NCBI GenBank assembly: GCA_000621765.1
Contig: JHXJ01000019.1
Coordinates: forward strand, 1-61,125
Length of the DNA: 61,125 nucleotides
From: Ruminococcaceae bacterium AB4001
Lineage (GTDB): Bacteria > Bacillota > Clostridia > Saccharofermentanales > Saccharofermentanaceae
Direction of reading: 5' to 3'
Each line of letters begins with the position of its first letter. Within the stretch, counting starts at the first letter, position 1. Position numbers and translations under genes: made by a program. This document shows, one piece after another, positions 49,997 to 58,752 of the stretch. A model generated the notes under the pieces. That model made no database searches. It was not told the origin of the DNA and saw only the letters and a program-made list of their open reading frames with translations.

Positions 49997-50554
49997 TCAG
50001 AATAAGTCTGCAAAATTAATTATCAGCTCCGCTGCGATACAGACAAATACCAGGATAACCACAGCCTTCTTCTGGTTTGTTTTCTCGATCTTGCCCGTGA
50101 GTTTCAACAGGTCGATAAAGCACATGACCAGATAAACGATACCTAACACGCTGCAGATCACTGCATTATTAAACCAGAACCTGGAATCCAGTTTAAAGAT
50201 AGTTATTATTCCGAGCGTCAAAAAGAATACGGCGCAAACTCCTAACAGAATGTAGAGTTCCTTGGCGATCTTATTTTTCTCCTCTTTGGTATAGTCTGCC
50301 ACCATAACCAATGTTTCTTTCATATCCTTGTCCATGTTTTCGTCCCTCCTTTTGCCATTCAGCATTTCGCGAAGGTCGACGTCATAGAAATCGGCAAGTT
50401 CTATAAGAACACTTATATCCGGCATCGTATTTCCGTTTTCCCAACGCGAAACGGATCTTTGAGATACGCCGAACTTGTCAGCGATCTGCTCTTGAGTCAA
50501 ATTTCGTTCTTTTCTTAAGTCTTTCAGAAAAGATCCTATTTTGGTTTGATCCAT
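49997..50554 (-). CDS. XRE family regulator with C-terminal membrane segments
   Basis: A 185-residue protein. Residues 5-60 are an XRE helix-turn-helix (IGSFLKDLRKERNLTQEQIA, FGVSQRSVSRWENGNTMPDI). Residues about 100-185 hold three hydrophobic segments, so it is a membrane-attached regulator. The signal it senses is unknown. ATG 50554 is chosen because GGAGG lies 8 bases upstream; a longer in-frame reading to 50710 would overlap the next gene and has no site. Confidence 0.82.
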   Translation of the reverse strand: MDQTKIGSFLKDLRKERNLTQEQIADKFGVSQRSVSRWENGNTMPDISVLIELADFYDVDLREMLNGKRRDENMDKDMKETLVMVADYTKEEKNKIAKELYILLGVCAVFFLTLGIITIFKLDSRFWFNNAVICSVLGIVYLVMCFIDLLKLTGKIEKTNQKKAVVILVFVCIAAELIINFADLF

Positions 50555-50684
50555 TTTCGTTACCTCCATATGCCGGATAGTACTATTTTGCATGCCTGTT
50601 GAACACGACACGCACTGAGTAAACCCCGTAAAATGCGGGTAGACAGGGGTGTCCATATGAAAATCAAATAAACTATATCTGAGG

Positions 50685-51833
50685 TCACTGCTGACGGCTG
50701 CGTTTCTCACGGTCCTTCTTCTGCTGCTCTGAAAGAGTCACAAAAAACATGATCATGTACAGGATTACAGCAACAGCAAGAACATAACAGAACCCCAGGA
50801 ATACCAGATGTCCAAATGGGGTTATATAGCCCAGAGCAAGCAAAGCCGCGCATATAACAAGAAAACCTACGAGCTTCGCGATGGAAAATGGTCTGTTACA
50901 GTTTCCCCTTCCGTTTTGTCCGCTTGCGACAACATTATAGATCTTGCCCCTGAAACGGCACCCGGAAAGCCAGACCGGAACCAGTACGTATCTGAACATG
51001 ACATTCGTATACTCAGTAGAAAACTGAAGATGGGAATAGCAGTCGGCATTTTCATGTTTCTTAGGGGCTTCCATGATTATCTTCTTCAGGCCGTTTGCCT
51101 TGGCGGTTTCCCAGGCCTCATCAATACCTATCGTGTAGATCTCAGCCGACATTCCGGAAAGCATTTCCGGTGAATATGCAATTAAGTCTTTTGCATCAAA
51201 CGAGGCCACTTTAATGAGCATTTGATCGTTAATGAACTTCCTGCTGGCACAGATACTGAAATCTTCTATGTGTTTTTCAACGATTCCGGTCTTCTGATAC
51301 CAGTTCGTCCTCTCGTTGTCACCGCTTCCGGCTGTGTATCCGAATCTTCCGCTGTATGTCGTCACGGTATCGGCAGTAAAAGTCCAGAACGGGATATAGA
51401 TCGGTGTAAGTTCTTCAAGCAGCTTTCCTCTTCTGAATTTCTCCGGTGCCCAGAAGGCAAATTTGTTCCACTTGTAATATCTTTCGACGACTTCTTCCTT
51501 GGTGATGGAAAACGGGATGATCGCACCCGGAGCTACACCGCAGTCTGCCTGCTCTGCAGTAAGGACAACTGCAGATCCGCAGAAAGGGCACATGCCGGAC
51601 ATCTGGTCCGAATCATAGAGCATCTGTGCTCCGCAGCTGTTGCAGGTGACAAGCCTTCTCGTTATACCCCAATTGGTATTAGAGCCCCTCAACGCCGACG
51701 CAAAATCCATCTCGCCGATGACCGTGCCTTCTTCCGGACGGTGAAGTCGCCTTATTGTTCCGCAGAAATCACATACTAAACCATAACTGGCAACATCATA
51801 TCTTAATGTGCCGCCGCAACTAGCGCATTTCAT
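50685..51833 (-). CDS. Zinc-ribbon membrane protein
   Basis: A 382-residue protein. Two zinc ribbons, CASCGGTLRYD...CDFCG and CNSCGAQMLYD...CPFCG, occupy residues 3-85. A central part (IIPFSITKEEVVERYYKW, LTPIYIPFWTFTADTVTTYS, YVLVPVWLSGCRFRGKIYNV) matches a family often annotated as TFIIB-type zinc-ribbon or primosomal-N'-like membrane proteins. Two membrane segments lie at about 310-355 near a basic end. The biochemical role is unknown; the zinc fingers and a C-terminal anchor suggest a cytoplasmic scaffold. Confidence 0.75.
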   Translation of the reverse strand: MKCASCGGTLRYDVASYGLVCDFCGTIRRLHRPEEGTVIGEMDFASALRGSNTNWGITRRLVTCNSCGAQMLYDSDQMSGMCPFCGSAVVLTAEQADCGVAPGAIIPFSITKEEVVERYYKWNKFAFWAPEKFRRGKLLEELTPIYIPFWTFTADTVTTYSGRFGYTAGSGDNERTNWYQKTGIVEKHIEDFSICASRKFINDQMLIKVASFDAKDLIAYSPEMLSGMSAEIYTIGIDEAWETAKANGLKKIIMEAPKKHENADCYSHLQFSTEYTNVMFRYVLVPVWLSGCRFRGKIYNVVASGQNGRGNCNRPFSIAKLVGFLVICAALLALGYITPFGHLVFLGFCYVLAVAVILYMIMFFVTLSEQQKKDREKRSRQQ

Positions 51834-51878
51834 ATTCCCTGATCTCCCCTATTCAACTTCAGAAAAACACCACTTTTG

Positions 51879-51904
51879 TAAATGTCATTCAAAAATGACA
51901 TTTA
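51879..51904. promoter_or_regulatory. Perfect inverted repeat upstream of the zinc-ribbon membrane protein gene
   Basis: TAAATGTCATT and AATGACATTTA pair over 11 bp around a four-base loop, about 46 bases upstream of the ATG at 51833 and 42 bases after the GGDEF stop. Without a T-run on the minus strand it fits an operator better than a terminator. Confidence 0.45.
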
Positions 51905-51945
51905 TATAATACCATTCAAAGTGATCAATATGGAAATTGTTATGT

Positions 51946-53043
51946 TCAGTTCAGTTCTTCAAAGACACGGAACCTGTTATCAGGATCTGCTTTTGCCTGA
52001 TACAAAGCTATATCTGCCTTTTTGAATATCTCGGAATAGTTCTTTTCGAGACCACTGTATATGGAAATACCTATACTTACTGTTATCTTTTTATCCTTGT
52101 CCGGGAGTTCGACGCTTTGTGCCGCACCTTCGACTATCTCATTGGCGATCTTATGCGCAGTTTCCATGTCATTGGTGTTCTTTACAAAGACGATGAATTC
52201 ATCTCCGCCAAAACGCCCGGCAACCTCTTCTCCGGTAAACCTCTTCCCAAGAAAACTGCCGATCTGGGTAATCACACGGTCTCCAACATCGTGACCGTAT
52301 GTATCATTGATCGACTTAAAATGGTCGGCATCAAGAAGGAACATAATGCCTTTATTTTTCGATCCGTCAGCCAGGAACTCATTGATCTCCCCGGTCAGGG
52401 CACTCTTATTCTTCAGGCCCGTCAATTCATCGGTATCTTTTTGTTCATTTATCTCTTTGGTAAGGACAAATTCTCTGATACGTATGGAATTGGCAATGAC
52501 ATTAAGTATGCATCCTACGATCGTGAAAGGGATAACATTCATGAGATCAAATACCCAGACATCATGCGGTTTAACGCCGTGCATCCACACGAGGAAAACA
52601 GTCGATGCAGCGAACAGCTCTATGGTCATGAAGAACGGTTTGTCTATCATGAACATCGGCGTAATCAGCAGAAGAACGATAAACGTTACCGCATTGGATT
52701 CGGGTTTGTTCTGCGTGATAAAACAGCCGAAAAGGAAAAGAACCGAAATGGAAAGATATATCACCAGCTGAGCTACGATCGAATCCTTCTTCAGATAGAA
52801 GAAAAGAAGGATCGCAATGCAGGAATAGAAAAAGGCAAACAGATAAAACCACCTGTTGCTTTCCATCGCACTGAGGATCGAAGAAACAACAAACAAGACG
52901 CCGAATGCCGCAAACATGAGAAAATGCAAAATCTTCCATACTTCGAAATTCGAGACGTATGCGTCTTTTTTCAGCGCATTATACTCATCCTTCTCGATTC
53001 CGCAGTAGAAATAATAATTCCTCAACCGTCTTAATGTCTGCAT
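51946..53043 (-). CDS. Membrane diguanylate cyclase (GGDEF)
   Basis: A 365-residue protein with about six hydrophobic segments in residues 35-185, then a GGDEF domain. The DTDELTGLKNKSALTGEI start, DADHFKSINDTYGHDVGDRV and the active-site GGDEF (279-283) are complete, so c-di-GMP synthesis is expected. No RxxD inhibitory site precedes GGDEF, suggesting weak product inhibition. It is the only cyclase in a stretch with two HD-GYP hydrolases. Confidence 0.9.
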   Translation of the reverse strand: MQTLRRLRNYYFYCGIEKDEYNALKKDAYVSNFEVWKILHFLMFAAFGVLFVVSSILSAMESNRWFYLFAFFYSCIAILLFFYLKKDSIVAQLVIYLSISVLFLFGCFITQNKPESNAVTFIVLLLITPMFMIDKPFFMTIELFAASTVFLVWMHGVKPHDVWVFDLMNVIPFTIVGCILNVIANSIRIREFVLTKEINEQKDTDELTGLKNKSALTGEINEFLADGSKNKGIMFLLDADHFKSINDTYGHDVGDRVITQIGSFLGKRFTGEEVAGRFGGDEFIVFVKNTNDMETAHKIANEIVEGAAQSVELPDKDKKITVSIGISIYSGLEKNYSEIFKKADIALYQAKADPDNRFRVFEELN

Positions 53044-53185
53044 AAAGCCCCTATCCGTCTGAAAAGTATAACTGATATAAGTTTACTATACGGAAAGCCC
53101 GGTGACATCAAGGCACTTTTAAGGTTTTGTAAACAGAAACAGAAGAAATCCCCTGCTGATTTTTTACATTTCAACGAAAATATAA

Positions 53186-53209
53186 CTTCCGGCAAATTAA
53201 GCCGGGAAG
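53186..53209 (-). terminator. Terminator after the fructokinase gene
   Basis: CTTCCCGGC and GCCGGAAG (minus strand) form an eight-to-nine-bp stem beginning 2 bases after the stop codon, then TTATATTTT. Confidence 0.65.
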
Positions 53210-53211
53210 CA

Positions 53212-54183
53212 TTAATTGTATCTGTTTTGCACCTGTTCGAGTGTCGGATACGATGGTATTGCTCCTTTGGCGCCGACACTTATGGAGCAGTACCGGCTCA
53301 TAAAAGCCAGCGCCTCATTCAGCTTTTCCGCACTGATGTCCGATATGTTTTCCTTTGTTATTCCGAACTCATTGAGCTTCCAGAGGAACGAACCGATGGC
53401 TGCATCTCCGGCACCGGTGGTATCAACCACTTCGCACGGCATAACATCAGTATGACCTTCAGCATTCTTCGTAAATGCGTATGCGCCGTTTTTCCCGCAT
53501 GTGAAGAGCACGAGTTTAATGTTGACGTCAAACAGCGAAGGCAATGCCGCCCTGATATCATCACAGCCGGTGATAAACTCCAGCTCCTCATCAGAGATCT
53601 TGAGGATATCAGCACAGGGCATAAACTCATCAACAGCCTGTTTCAAAGCATCTGAGTTCTTCCACAGAGGGAATCTCAAATTTGGATCGAAACTTATGAG
53701 ACAGCCTTCACCTGATGCAAGTTCCACCGCCCTTCTGTGAGCTTCCTTCATCGGAAAATCTCCCAGAGACACACTGCAGAAGTGAAGCGCAAATGCATCT
53801 TTAAAGACATCTTCAGGAACCATTTCCTTATCGTAGAGCATGTCCGCAGACGGATTTCTGTAAAACGAGAAAGTCCTGTCACCGTCTTTGTCAAGGCTGA
53901 CAAAAGCAAGTGCCGTGTTCGCCTTATCCGTAAACAGAATATGCGAAGTATCGATACCCACCTCTTTAAGGTATCTTTCTATCTTGTGACCGAACGGATC
54001 GTCACCTAACTGTGTCAGGAAAAGAGCATCTCCTCCAAGTCTTGAAAATGCTCCGCACACGTTCGCAGGAGCTCCTCCGACCGCCGGAAAGAATGATTCA
54101 ACGTCATCAAAAGCACAGCCTTTTTCAGCCGGGATAAAATCGATCAGAGCCTCACCGATCGCGATAAGTTTTCCGTTACTCAA
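53212..54183 (-). CDS. scrK: PfkB family fructokinase
   Basis: A 323-residue sugar kinase. GEALIDFIPAEKG and GGAPANVCGAFSRLGGDALF are at the N-terminus and the ATP/anion-hole motif DTTGAGDAAIGSFLWKL near residue 240 includes the catalytic Asp. The pairing with the GH32 enzyme shows it phosphorylates fructose released from sucrose. It starts with TTG and overlaps the hydrolase by 8 bases; the GGAGG that serves it lies inside the hydrolase end. Confidence 0.9.
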   Translation of the reverse strand: MSNGKLIAIGEALIDFIPAEKGCAFDDVESFFPAVGGAPANVCGAFSRLGGDALFLTQLGDDPFGHKIERYLKEVGIDTSHILFTDKANTALAFVSLDKDGDRTFSFYRNPSADMLYDKEMVPEDVFKDAFALHFCSVSLGDFPMKEAHRRAVELASGEGCLISFDPNLRFPLWKNSDALKQAVDEFMPCADILKISDEELEFITGCDDIRAALPSLFDVNIKLVLFTCGKNGAYAFTKNAEGHTDVMPCEVVDTTGAGDAAIGSFLWKLNEFGITKENISDISAEKLNEALAFMSRYCSISVGAKGAIPSYPTLEQVQNRYN

Positions 54184-55507
54184 AACCTCTTACCTCCGTC
54201 TTCGTTATTTTCCTGATCTTAAGACCGCATCCGGTTGCTTTAACAACAGGTGCAGCAGAATCGGGATAGAACCTTGAACTCATTACATATCTTCCGCCGT
54301 TCCAGAATAATTCCAGACTCGATTTGTCCGCAATTACGGTGATGTCTTTACAAGCTCCTATGACAGCTTTGCGGATAGTTCTTCCACAGCCTTCATCACC
54401 TTCAAATTCCAGCGAAGCAATACCTTTCGAACAGGAGATCTTTGCTCCTCCGATACGGATATCAAAATAACTGTTCCCATCATCAATATCAGCATGGAGC
54501 GCGTACGGAAAAACTGGGGCTGATTCTGTCAAAGGCATCTCACCGCCCTCGTAATTAACTACCGGTGTCTGGATAAGACAGCCATCCTCACCAACATTTA
54601 GTTTTCTCGGCACCGTAAGACAGTGCTGCCATCCGAGTTCTGTTGTCGGATTGCTGTAAGGTATATCACCAATGCCCATCCAGCCGATGATCAGCCTGTC
54701 ACCGTTCTTGTCTATGAATGTCTGCGGAGCATAGAAATCGAAGCCGTAATCGTACTCTTCAAAACTGCCTTCAAGAGCGCCGTCCGAATACTTAAAGTAA
54801 CCGGCGCTGTACACGTTCTGAAATCTGAATTCCTCATGTGGAACACCCTGTGGGGACATTCCAAGGAACCACTTATCTCCGACATTAAAAAGATCAGGGC
54901 ATTCCCACATATACCCGAAATCTTTCTTCGATAAGAACTTCACGAAATGCCATTCATCCGGATCGTCTGCTTCATAGAAAAGTATGCCGCCTTCATCATC
55001 TAAAGTTCTGGCACCAAGCACCATCTTCCACTTTCCGTCTTCGATCCAAACTTTAGGATCTCTTACGTGGCATGACATGTTTGAAGGATAATCGGAATTT
55101 CTCAGGATCACTTTTTTCGCGCCCATCGTAATGCCGTCATCAGTAACGACATGGATCTGGTTAGCTTCACGTCCTGCGGTTACGTAATCGTAGTCGCCCG
55201 GGATCTCTACGTTTCCGGTATAGAAGATGTGCATCTTCCCTTCACGGATGACCGCGCTGCCTGAAAAGACACCGCTTCTGTCTTCTGGTATATCGGGTTC
55301 AAAAACGATGCCGGTGTAATCAAAGCTCTTCATGTCATCCCGGCTCTCAAAATGTCCCCAGCACTTCCGTCCTTCACCAGCTGCGCTGTCGGGAGAGAAC
55401 TGGAAATATACATGATATCTGCCGTCAAAATAACACAGACCGTTGGGGTCATTGATCCACCCTTTTTTCGGTTCGAGATGTATATCCTGTCTCCAGTCGT
55501 CAGTCAT
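54176..55507 (-). CDS. scrB: Sucrose-6-phosphate hydrolase / beta-fructofuranosidase (GH32)
   Basis: A 443-residue cytoplasmic GH32 enzyme. The catalytic residues are visible: WINDPNGLCYFDGRYHVYFQ (nucleophile Asp), CHVRDPKVW (transition-state RDP) and MWECPDLF (acid Glu). No signal peptide is present, so it acts on imported sucrose or sucrose-6-phosphate. No PTS or sugar transporter gene is next to it, so the phosphorylated substrate cannot be proven; the gene symbol is tentative. Confidence 0.9.
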   Translation of the reverse strand: MTDDWRQDIHLEPKKGWINDPNGLCYFDGRYHVYFQFSPDSAAGEGRKCWGHFESRDDMKSFDYTGIVFEPDIPEDRSGVFSGSAVIREGKMHIFYTGNVEIPGDYDYVTAGREANQIHVVTDDGITMGAKKVILRNSDYPSNMSCHVRDPKVWIEDGKWKMVLGARTLDDEGGILFYEADDPDEWHFVKFLSKKDFGYMWECPDLFNVGDKWFLGMSPQGVPHEEFRFQNVYSAGYFKYSDGALEGSFEEYDYGFDFYAPQTFIDKNGDRLIIGWMGIGDIPYSNPTTELGWQHCLTVPRKLNVGEDGCLIQTPVVNYEGGEMPLTESAPVFPYALHADIDDGNSYFDIRIGGAKISCSKGIASLEFEGDEGCGRTIRKAVIGACKDITVIADKSSLELFWNGGRYVMSSRFYPDSAAPVVKATGCGLKIRKITKTEVRGFE

Positions 55508-55519
55508 ACGGCAATTAAC

Positions 55520-55726
55520 TTAACCCTGTCCTATGCCATATGCGAATATCTCAAACCACATAAACATAAGGAAGATGATGACAAACAGCAGGGATATTCC
55601 GAGCTTCTTAATTCCCTTTGCCGAATCTAAAGAAAAAATACCCATTATTGCAAAGACCAGGCTTACAAGTAACAGAACAATTTGAATATACGTATCTGCC
55701 GGGCCAAATATATATTGAAACGACAT
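55520..55726 (-). CDS. Small membrane protein with two hydrophobic segments
   Basis: A 68-residue protein. Residues about 14-33 and 42-62 are hydrophobic segments separated by SAKGIKKLG, so the loop is probably inside the cell. No family is recognised. GGGGGAG precedes the ATG and the stop lies 12 bases upstream of the GH32 start, so it may be the first gene of the sucrose operon. Confidence 0.55.
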   Translation of the reverse strand: MSFQYIFGPADTYIQIVLLLVSLVFAIMGIFSLDSAKGIKKLGISLLFVIIFLMFMWFEIFAYGIGQG

Positions 55727-55899
55727 ATTATTTCTCCCCCTTTGCCGCGCATCTTTATACCGGTAACTTTCTTCTCAGATAATGTCATTTTATCATTTAC
55801 GGCTATGAACCCATAAGATCCGTTTCGATCTCATTAGTCTGCCCTTGATAAAGTTCTTAATCCCTTTCGTTAAAGCACTGTTAAAAGTAACCATATCTA

Positions 55900-57018
55900 T
55901 CATCCAAACGGAGTATTTATGGTTAGCTGATCGAAATTACCGGTAGCCGCTGCCCATATAATAAATCCGATGGAAAACACTAACAGGACGGCAAGTATTA
56001 TCATAATTACTTTGCCTGCCGGATGAGCTATGTTTACCGTTCCGCCGTAACCGAATCTCTTCTCGACATTAAGGCGCGTATCATTCGGATTGTAATAAAA
56101 CATTCCGAGGATCCAGCAGTCATCATCATCGAGGAGTTCCAAGTCCGTATCACGTTCGTATCTCTTCTCAATGGAAGCCTGTAATTTCGCAGCGATCACA
56201 ACTATTGCCATCAGCACAGCAATATATGCCAGGACACCTGCCAGAATTGCAATATCATTATAGATAAACATATACAGTGTCATTAATACTGCGATTGCAA
56301 GAGCATTGACCCATGACATTGCAATAAAGAAATCTCCCCAGCACTTTTTCTTGGCCCTGTTGTAGTTCGCATTTACGTTACTGTCCTTAGAGATAACCGT
56401 ATTTCTGACGTTGTCCATCATATATGCGACAGGCACTAATATAACAGCGACAAACAAGAATGATGCCGACACCGAAGTTAGTGCATATTTCTCGATAGCA
56501 AGAGTATCAACAATCTTGATAACACCGAAATCGATAAGTACAGCAAAACCAGTTTCAAGAAACACTATTGCATTCGGCAGGATCAGCCAGGGCATCTTCA
56601 ATCCGTGAACTACGCTTGTGTTTTTAAGGTCAGCATATACCGTTCCGGATTTTGTAATGCCGAGTTCTTTCTTAAGGCTCTTCAATTCCGTATTGCCCTT
56701 TCCAAAGGGAATGGCAATGAGGAACAATGCAAAGACGAGAAGCATCAGCGCAAGCATCGTAACGCCCGTTGTAGGTACGAGGACCAGGATCACGGTCGCA
56801 ATGCAGATGATGGCTGTAATTATCAAGGCGCTCTTACGGCAGGAATCTGCAAGTGCCTTTACCTTCTTAGCTGCATCACCCTCATGGAATTTCGGGTTAT
56901 CGCGCACACCGAATATCATCTTCCTTTTCTCCGGATTCTTGGGAAACGCGAGAACAAGCATTACAAGAGCTGACGTAATAATGCAAATTGCCAATATTAA
57001 TTTAACTAACCAGTCCAT
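55900..57018 (-). CDS. DUF5808 domain membrane protein
   Basis: A 372-residue protein with about nine hydrophobic segments. Near residue 305 it carries DDDCWILGMFYYNPNDTRLN followed by VEKRFGYGG and TVNIAHPAGK, the pattern of DUF5808 proteins, which often sit with GntR/YtrA-type regulators. Function is unknown; a role in envelope stress or antibiotic response is inferred from such contexts. ATG 57018 is chosen because GGGGGA lies 6 bases upstream; a TTG at 57036 is possible. It follows the GntR gene by 14 bases. Confidence 0.75.
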   Translation of the reverse strand: MDWLVKLILAICIITSALVMLVLAFPKNPEKRKMIFGVRDNPKFHEGDAAKKVKALADSCRKSALIITAIICIATVILVLVPTTGVTMLALMLLVFALFLIAIPFGKGNTELKSLKKELGITKSGTVYADLKNTSVVHGLKMPWLILPNAIVFLETGFAVLIDFGVIKIVDTLAIEKYALTSVSASFLFVAVILVPVAYMMDNVRNTVISKDSNVNANYNRAKKKCWGDFFIAMSWVNALAIAVLMTLYMFIYNDIAILAGVLAYIAVLMAIVVIAAKLQASIEKRYERDTDLELLDDDDCWILGMFYYNPNDTRLNVEKRFGYGGTVNIAHPAGKVIMIILAVLLVFSIGFIIWAAATGNFDQLTINTPFG

Positions 57019-57032
57019 AACTGATCCCCCAT

Positions 57033-57392
57033 TCAATAAAACTCATCTATGAGTTTCTTAAGTTCTGTTTTCGGAACGCCCGAGAGGCGAGCTTCGGAGA
57101 CGATCCGTCTTAATTCAGTTTTATTCTCTTCACTCATGACGCCGCTCTTGGCAATATTGTCTCTTACCCTCGCGCCGTTCTTTCTGTCCGTCATTATGTA
57201 ACCTTCCTGCTTTAAGAGCTGGTAGGTCTTACTGACTGTCATGGTGTTGATACCGATCTCGAGTGCCAGAGCTCTTACGGTCGGGAGCTGCTCCCCGCCC
57301 TTTAATTCGCCGGATGAGATGCCCATGACTATCTGATTTCTTATCTGCATGTAGATCGGCACATCAGAGTATTCGTCTATCCGTATGATCAT
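57033..57392 (-). CDS. GntR family regulator, YtrA type
   Basis: A 119-residue protein. The winged helix spans residues 8-75 (SDVPIYMQIRNQIVMGISSG, LPTVRALALEIGINTMTVSK, YQLLKQEGYI). A short helical tail without an effector domain puts it in the YtrA subfamily, whose members repress envelope-related operons and are tuned by unknown signals. The start overlaps the CPBP stop as TAATG. It lies in the operon it probably regulates; see the dyad at 58343-58381. Confidence 0.9.
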   Translation of the reverse strand: MIIRIDEYSDVPIYMQIRNQIVMGISSGELKGGEQLPTVRALALEIGINTMTVSKTYQLLKQEGYIMTDRKNGARVRDNIAKSGVMSEENKTELRRIVSEARLSGVPKTELKKLIDEFY

Positions 57393-58315
57393 TAAGTAGC
57401 CTCCTTAGATTTCTTATCTTTTCTGATAACTGCGATACCCATGATCACTGCGAGGATTATCAAAGGTAATCCTGCGATGATTCCGTTAGGTCCAGGTCCG
57501 AATATCATTAATTTTGCCAGATCAGAGCTATTGGCATTTGCATACACAATAGGAAATGTTGCTGCAGCATTTATCGAACCGTGAAGGAGCGCTGCATACC
57601 ATATGCACTTTGTCTTGCTGTACACGATTTCTTCTAATATTCCAATCGTAATACAGAAAACCGTAAATACGATCAGACCGAGCCACGGGCTGCCAATGTA
57701 GTCTAATCCGTACTCATATCCTCCGATAATCATTGCCGGGAAGTGGAAAGCTGCCCAGATTACACCACCGATGATCCATACAACAGGTCTGCAGAATTTC
57801 TTATTAAGCTCCGGATAAAGGAATCCTCTCCAACCTGCTTCTTCACCTATGGCTGTGATTATATTAACAAACGGTGCATATATGAGCGCAGCCATGCTGA
57901 CTAACAAATATGTCTGAATGCTCATTCCGGACTTTGCAAGCTCTTCAACAATATCAACACCTGCTGCCTCTGCTGAAGCAATATAATAAGATCCTGATGT
58001 GTCAAAAAGGTTCTGGAACAACATATAAAAAAGCACTGCGCCTGCTGCAAAAACAGGGATCACGCCATACGCCGCGAAAACAAGCCAACCGATGTTGCCC
58101 TTGAATCTGGGCTTCCATCCCATACCCTTGAAACTTGCTTTGGAGATAAGCGCTGCTATAAGCGGAGCAAACATGCAGACTGCAAGTCCTACCTGAAATA
58201 CAGTTGTTCCGGTCTGTCCCGGGTTGTTTACCATATAGAGCGATACGGCAATCTGTATGGTCCACGCAATCACATAGGTGATGACCAAAAACTTAATTAT
58301 TTTCTTTGTATCCAT
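57392..58315 (-). CDS. CPBP family intramembrane metalloprotease
   Basis: A 307-residue protein with about eight hydrophobic segments. The CPBP motifs are present: EEAGWRGFL (the paired Glu and Arg), WAAFHFP (His) and HGSINA (His, Asn). In bacteria these are intramembrane proteases or are linked to peptide maturation and immunity. ATG 58315 follows AAGGA. It is the first gene of the operon with GntR and DUF5808. Confidence 0.85.
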   Translation of the reverse strand: MDTKKIIKFLVITYVIAWTIQIAVSLYMVNNPGQTGTTVFQVGLAVCMFAPLIAALISKASFKGMGWKPRFKGNIGWLVFAAYGVIPVFAAGAVLFYMLFQNLFDTSGSYYIASAEAAGVDIVEELAKSGMSIQTYLLVSMAALIYAPFVNIITAIGEEAGWRGFLYPELNKKFCRPVVWIIGGVIWAAFHFPAMIIGGYEYGLDYIGSPWLGLIVFTVFCITIGILEEIVYSKTKCIWYAALLHGSINAAATFPIVYANANSSDLAKLMIFGPGPNGIIAGLPLIILAVIMGIAVIRKDKKSKEAT

Positions 58316-58342
58316 AACTATCCTTACTTCCTGCACACTTTT

Positions 58343-58381
58343 TGTATGCTTTGTATTAGTCCTTGTAATACAGAGCATACA
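58343..58381. promoter_or_regulatory. 39-bp dyad overlapping the promoter, probable GntR operator
   Basis: TGTATGCT, one base, TGTATTA, seven bases, TAATACA, one base, AGCATACA: 15 of 16 arm positions pair. The minus-strand -10 box (TATGCT) lies inside the right arm. Such a dyad fits a dimeric GntR/YtrA repressor controlling its own operon. Confidence 0.7.
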
Positions 58382-58402
58382 CGCAGGAAATCTCTGTGTC
58401 AA
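58374..58402 (-). promoter_or_regulatory. Promoter of the CPBP-GntR-DUF5808 operon
   Basis: TTGACA (58402-58397) and TATGCT (58379-58374) with 17 bases between, about 59 bases upstream of the ATG at 58315. From here to the IS21 element at 58594 (about 190 bases) I see no other feature. Confidence 0.7.
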
Positions 58403-58610
58403 TAGTTTTCGGAAGTTATTGGAACAAGCAGAATTATTTCAGGCTTAGCAGATAGCGATTATCATATCCAACCGGTTTCTGATAACGTATCTCAATTGTG
58501 TTTTTTACTAACCACGATTCCCCCAATATATGAGTTCTTCATGAATCCGGGGAAATACAGGAAATACACTTCTGTTCCTTTTCTGTAGATTGGTGAATAC
58601 GGCGCTTCTT

Positions 58611-58683
58611 TAGCGCCAGCTCGTCGCTAATTCTTGCGCCACCAAAATCGGTAATTGCTGCGCCACTTCCGTCGGAATCACAG
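58611..58683 (+). repeat. Left-end tandem repeats of the IS21 element
   Basis: Three units of 24-25 bases begin GCGCCA: TAGCGCCAGC (58611), TGCGCCACCA (58635) and TGCGCCACTT (58659), followed by a partial unit TGCCA. These are the expected transposase-binding sites. Confidence 0.75.
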
Positions 58684-58752
58684 TGCCAAACCTCCGGCAG
58701 ATATAATATCTGCACGTTCTTATAGAACGAATAATTTATGGAGGTGGCAGAT

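Noticed and set aside
51937-53034. Long plus-strand reading frame opposite the GGDEF gene
   Set aside because: It is antisense to a protein with a complete catalytic domain, has no ribosome-binding site and its translation resembles no protein; it is a shadow of codon usage.
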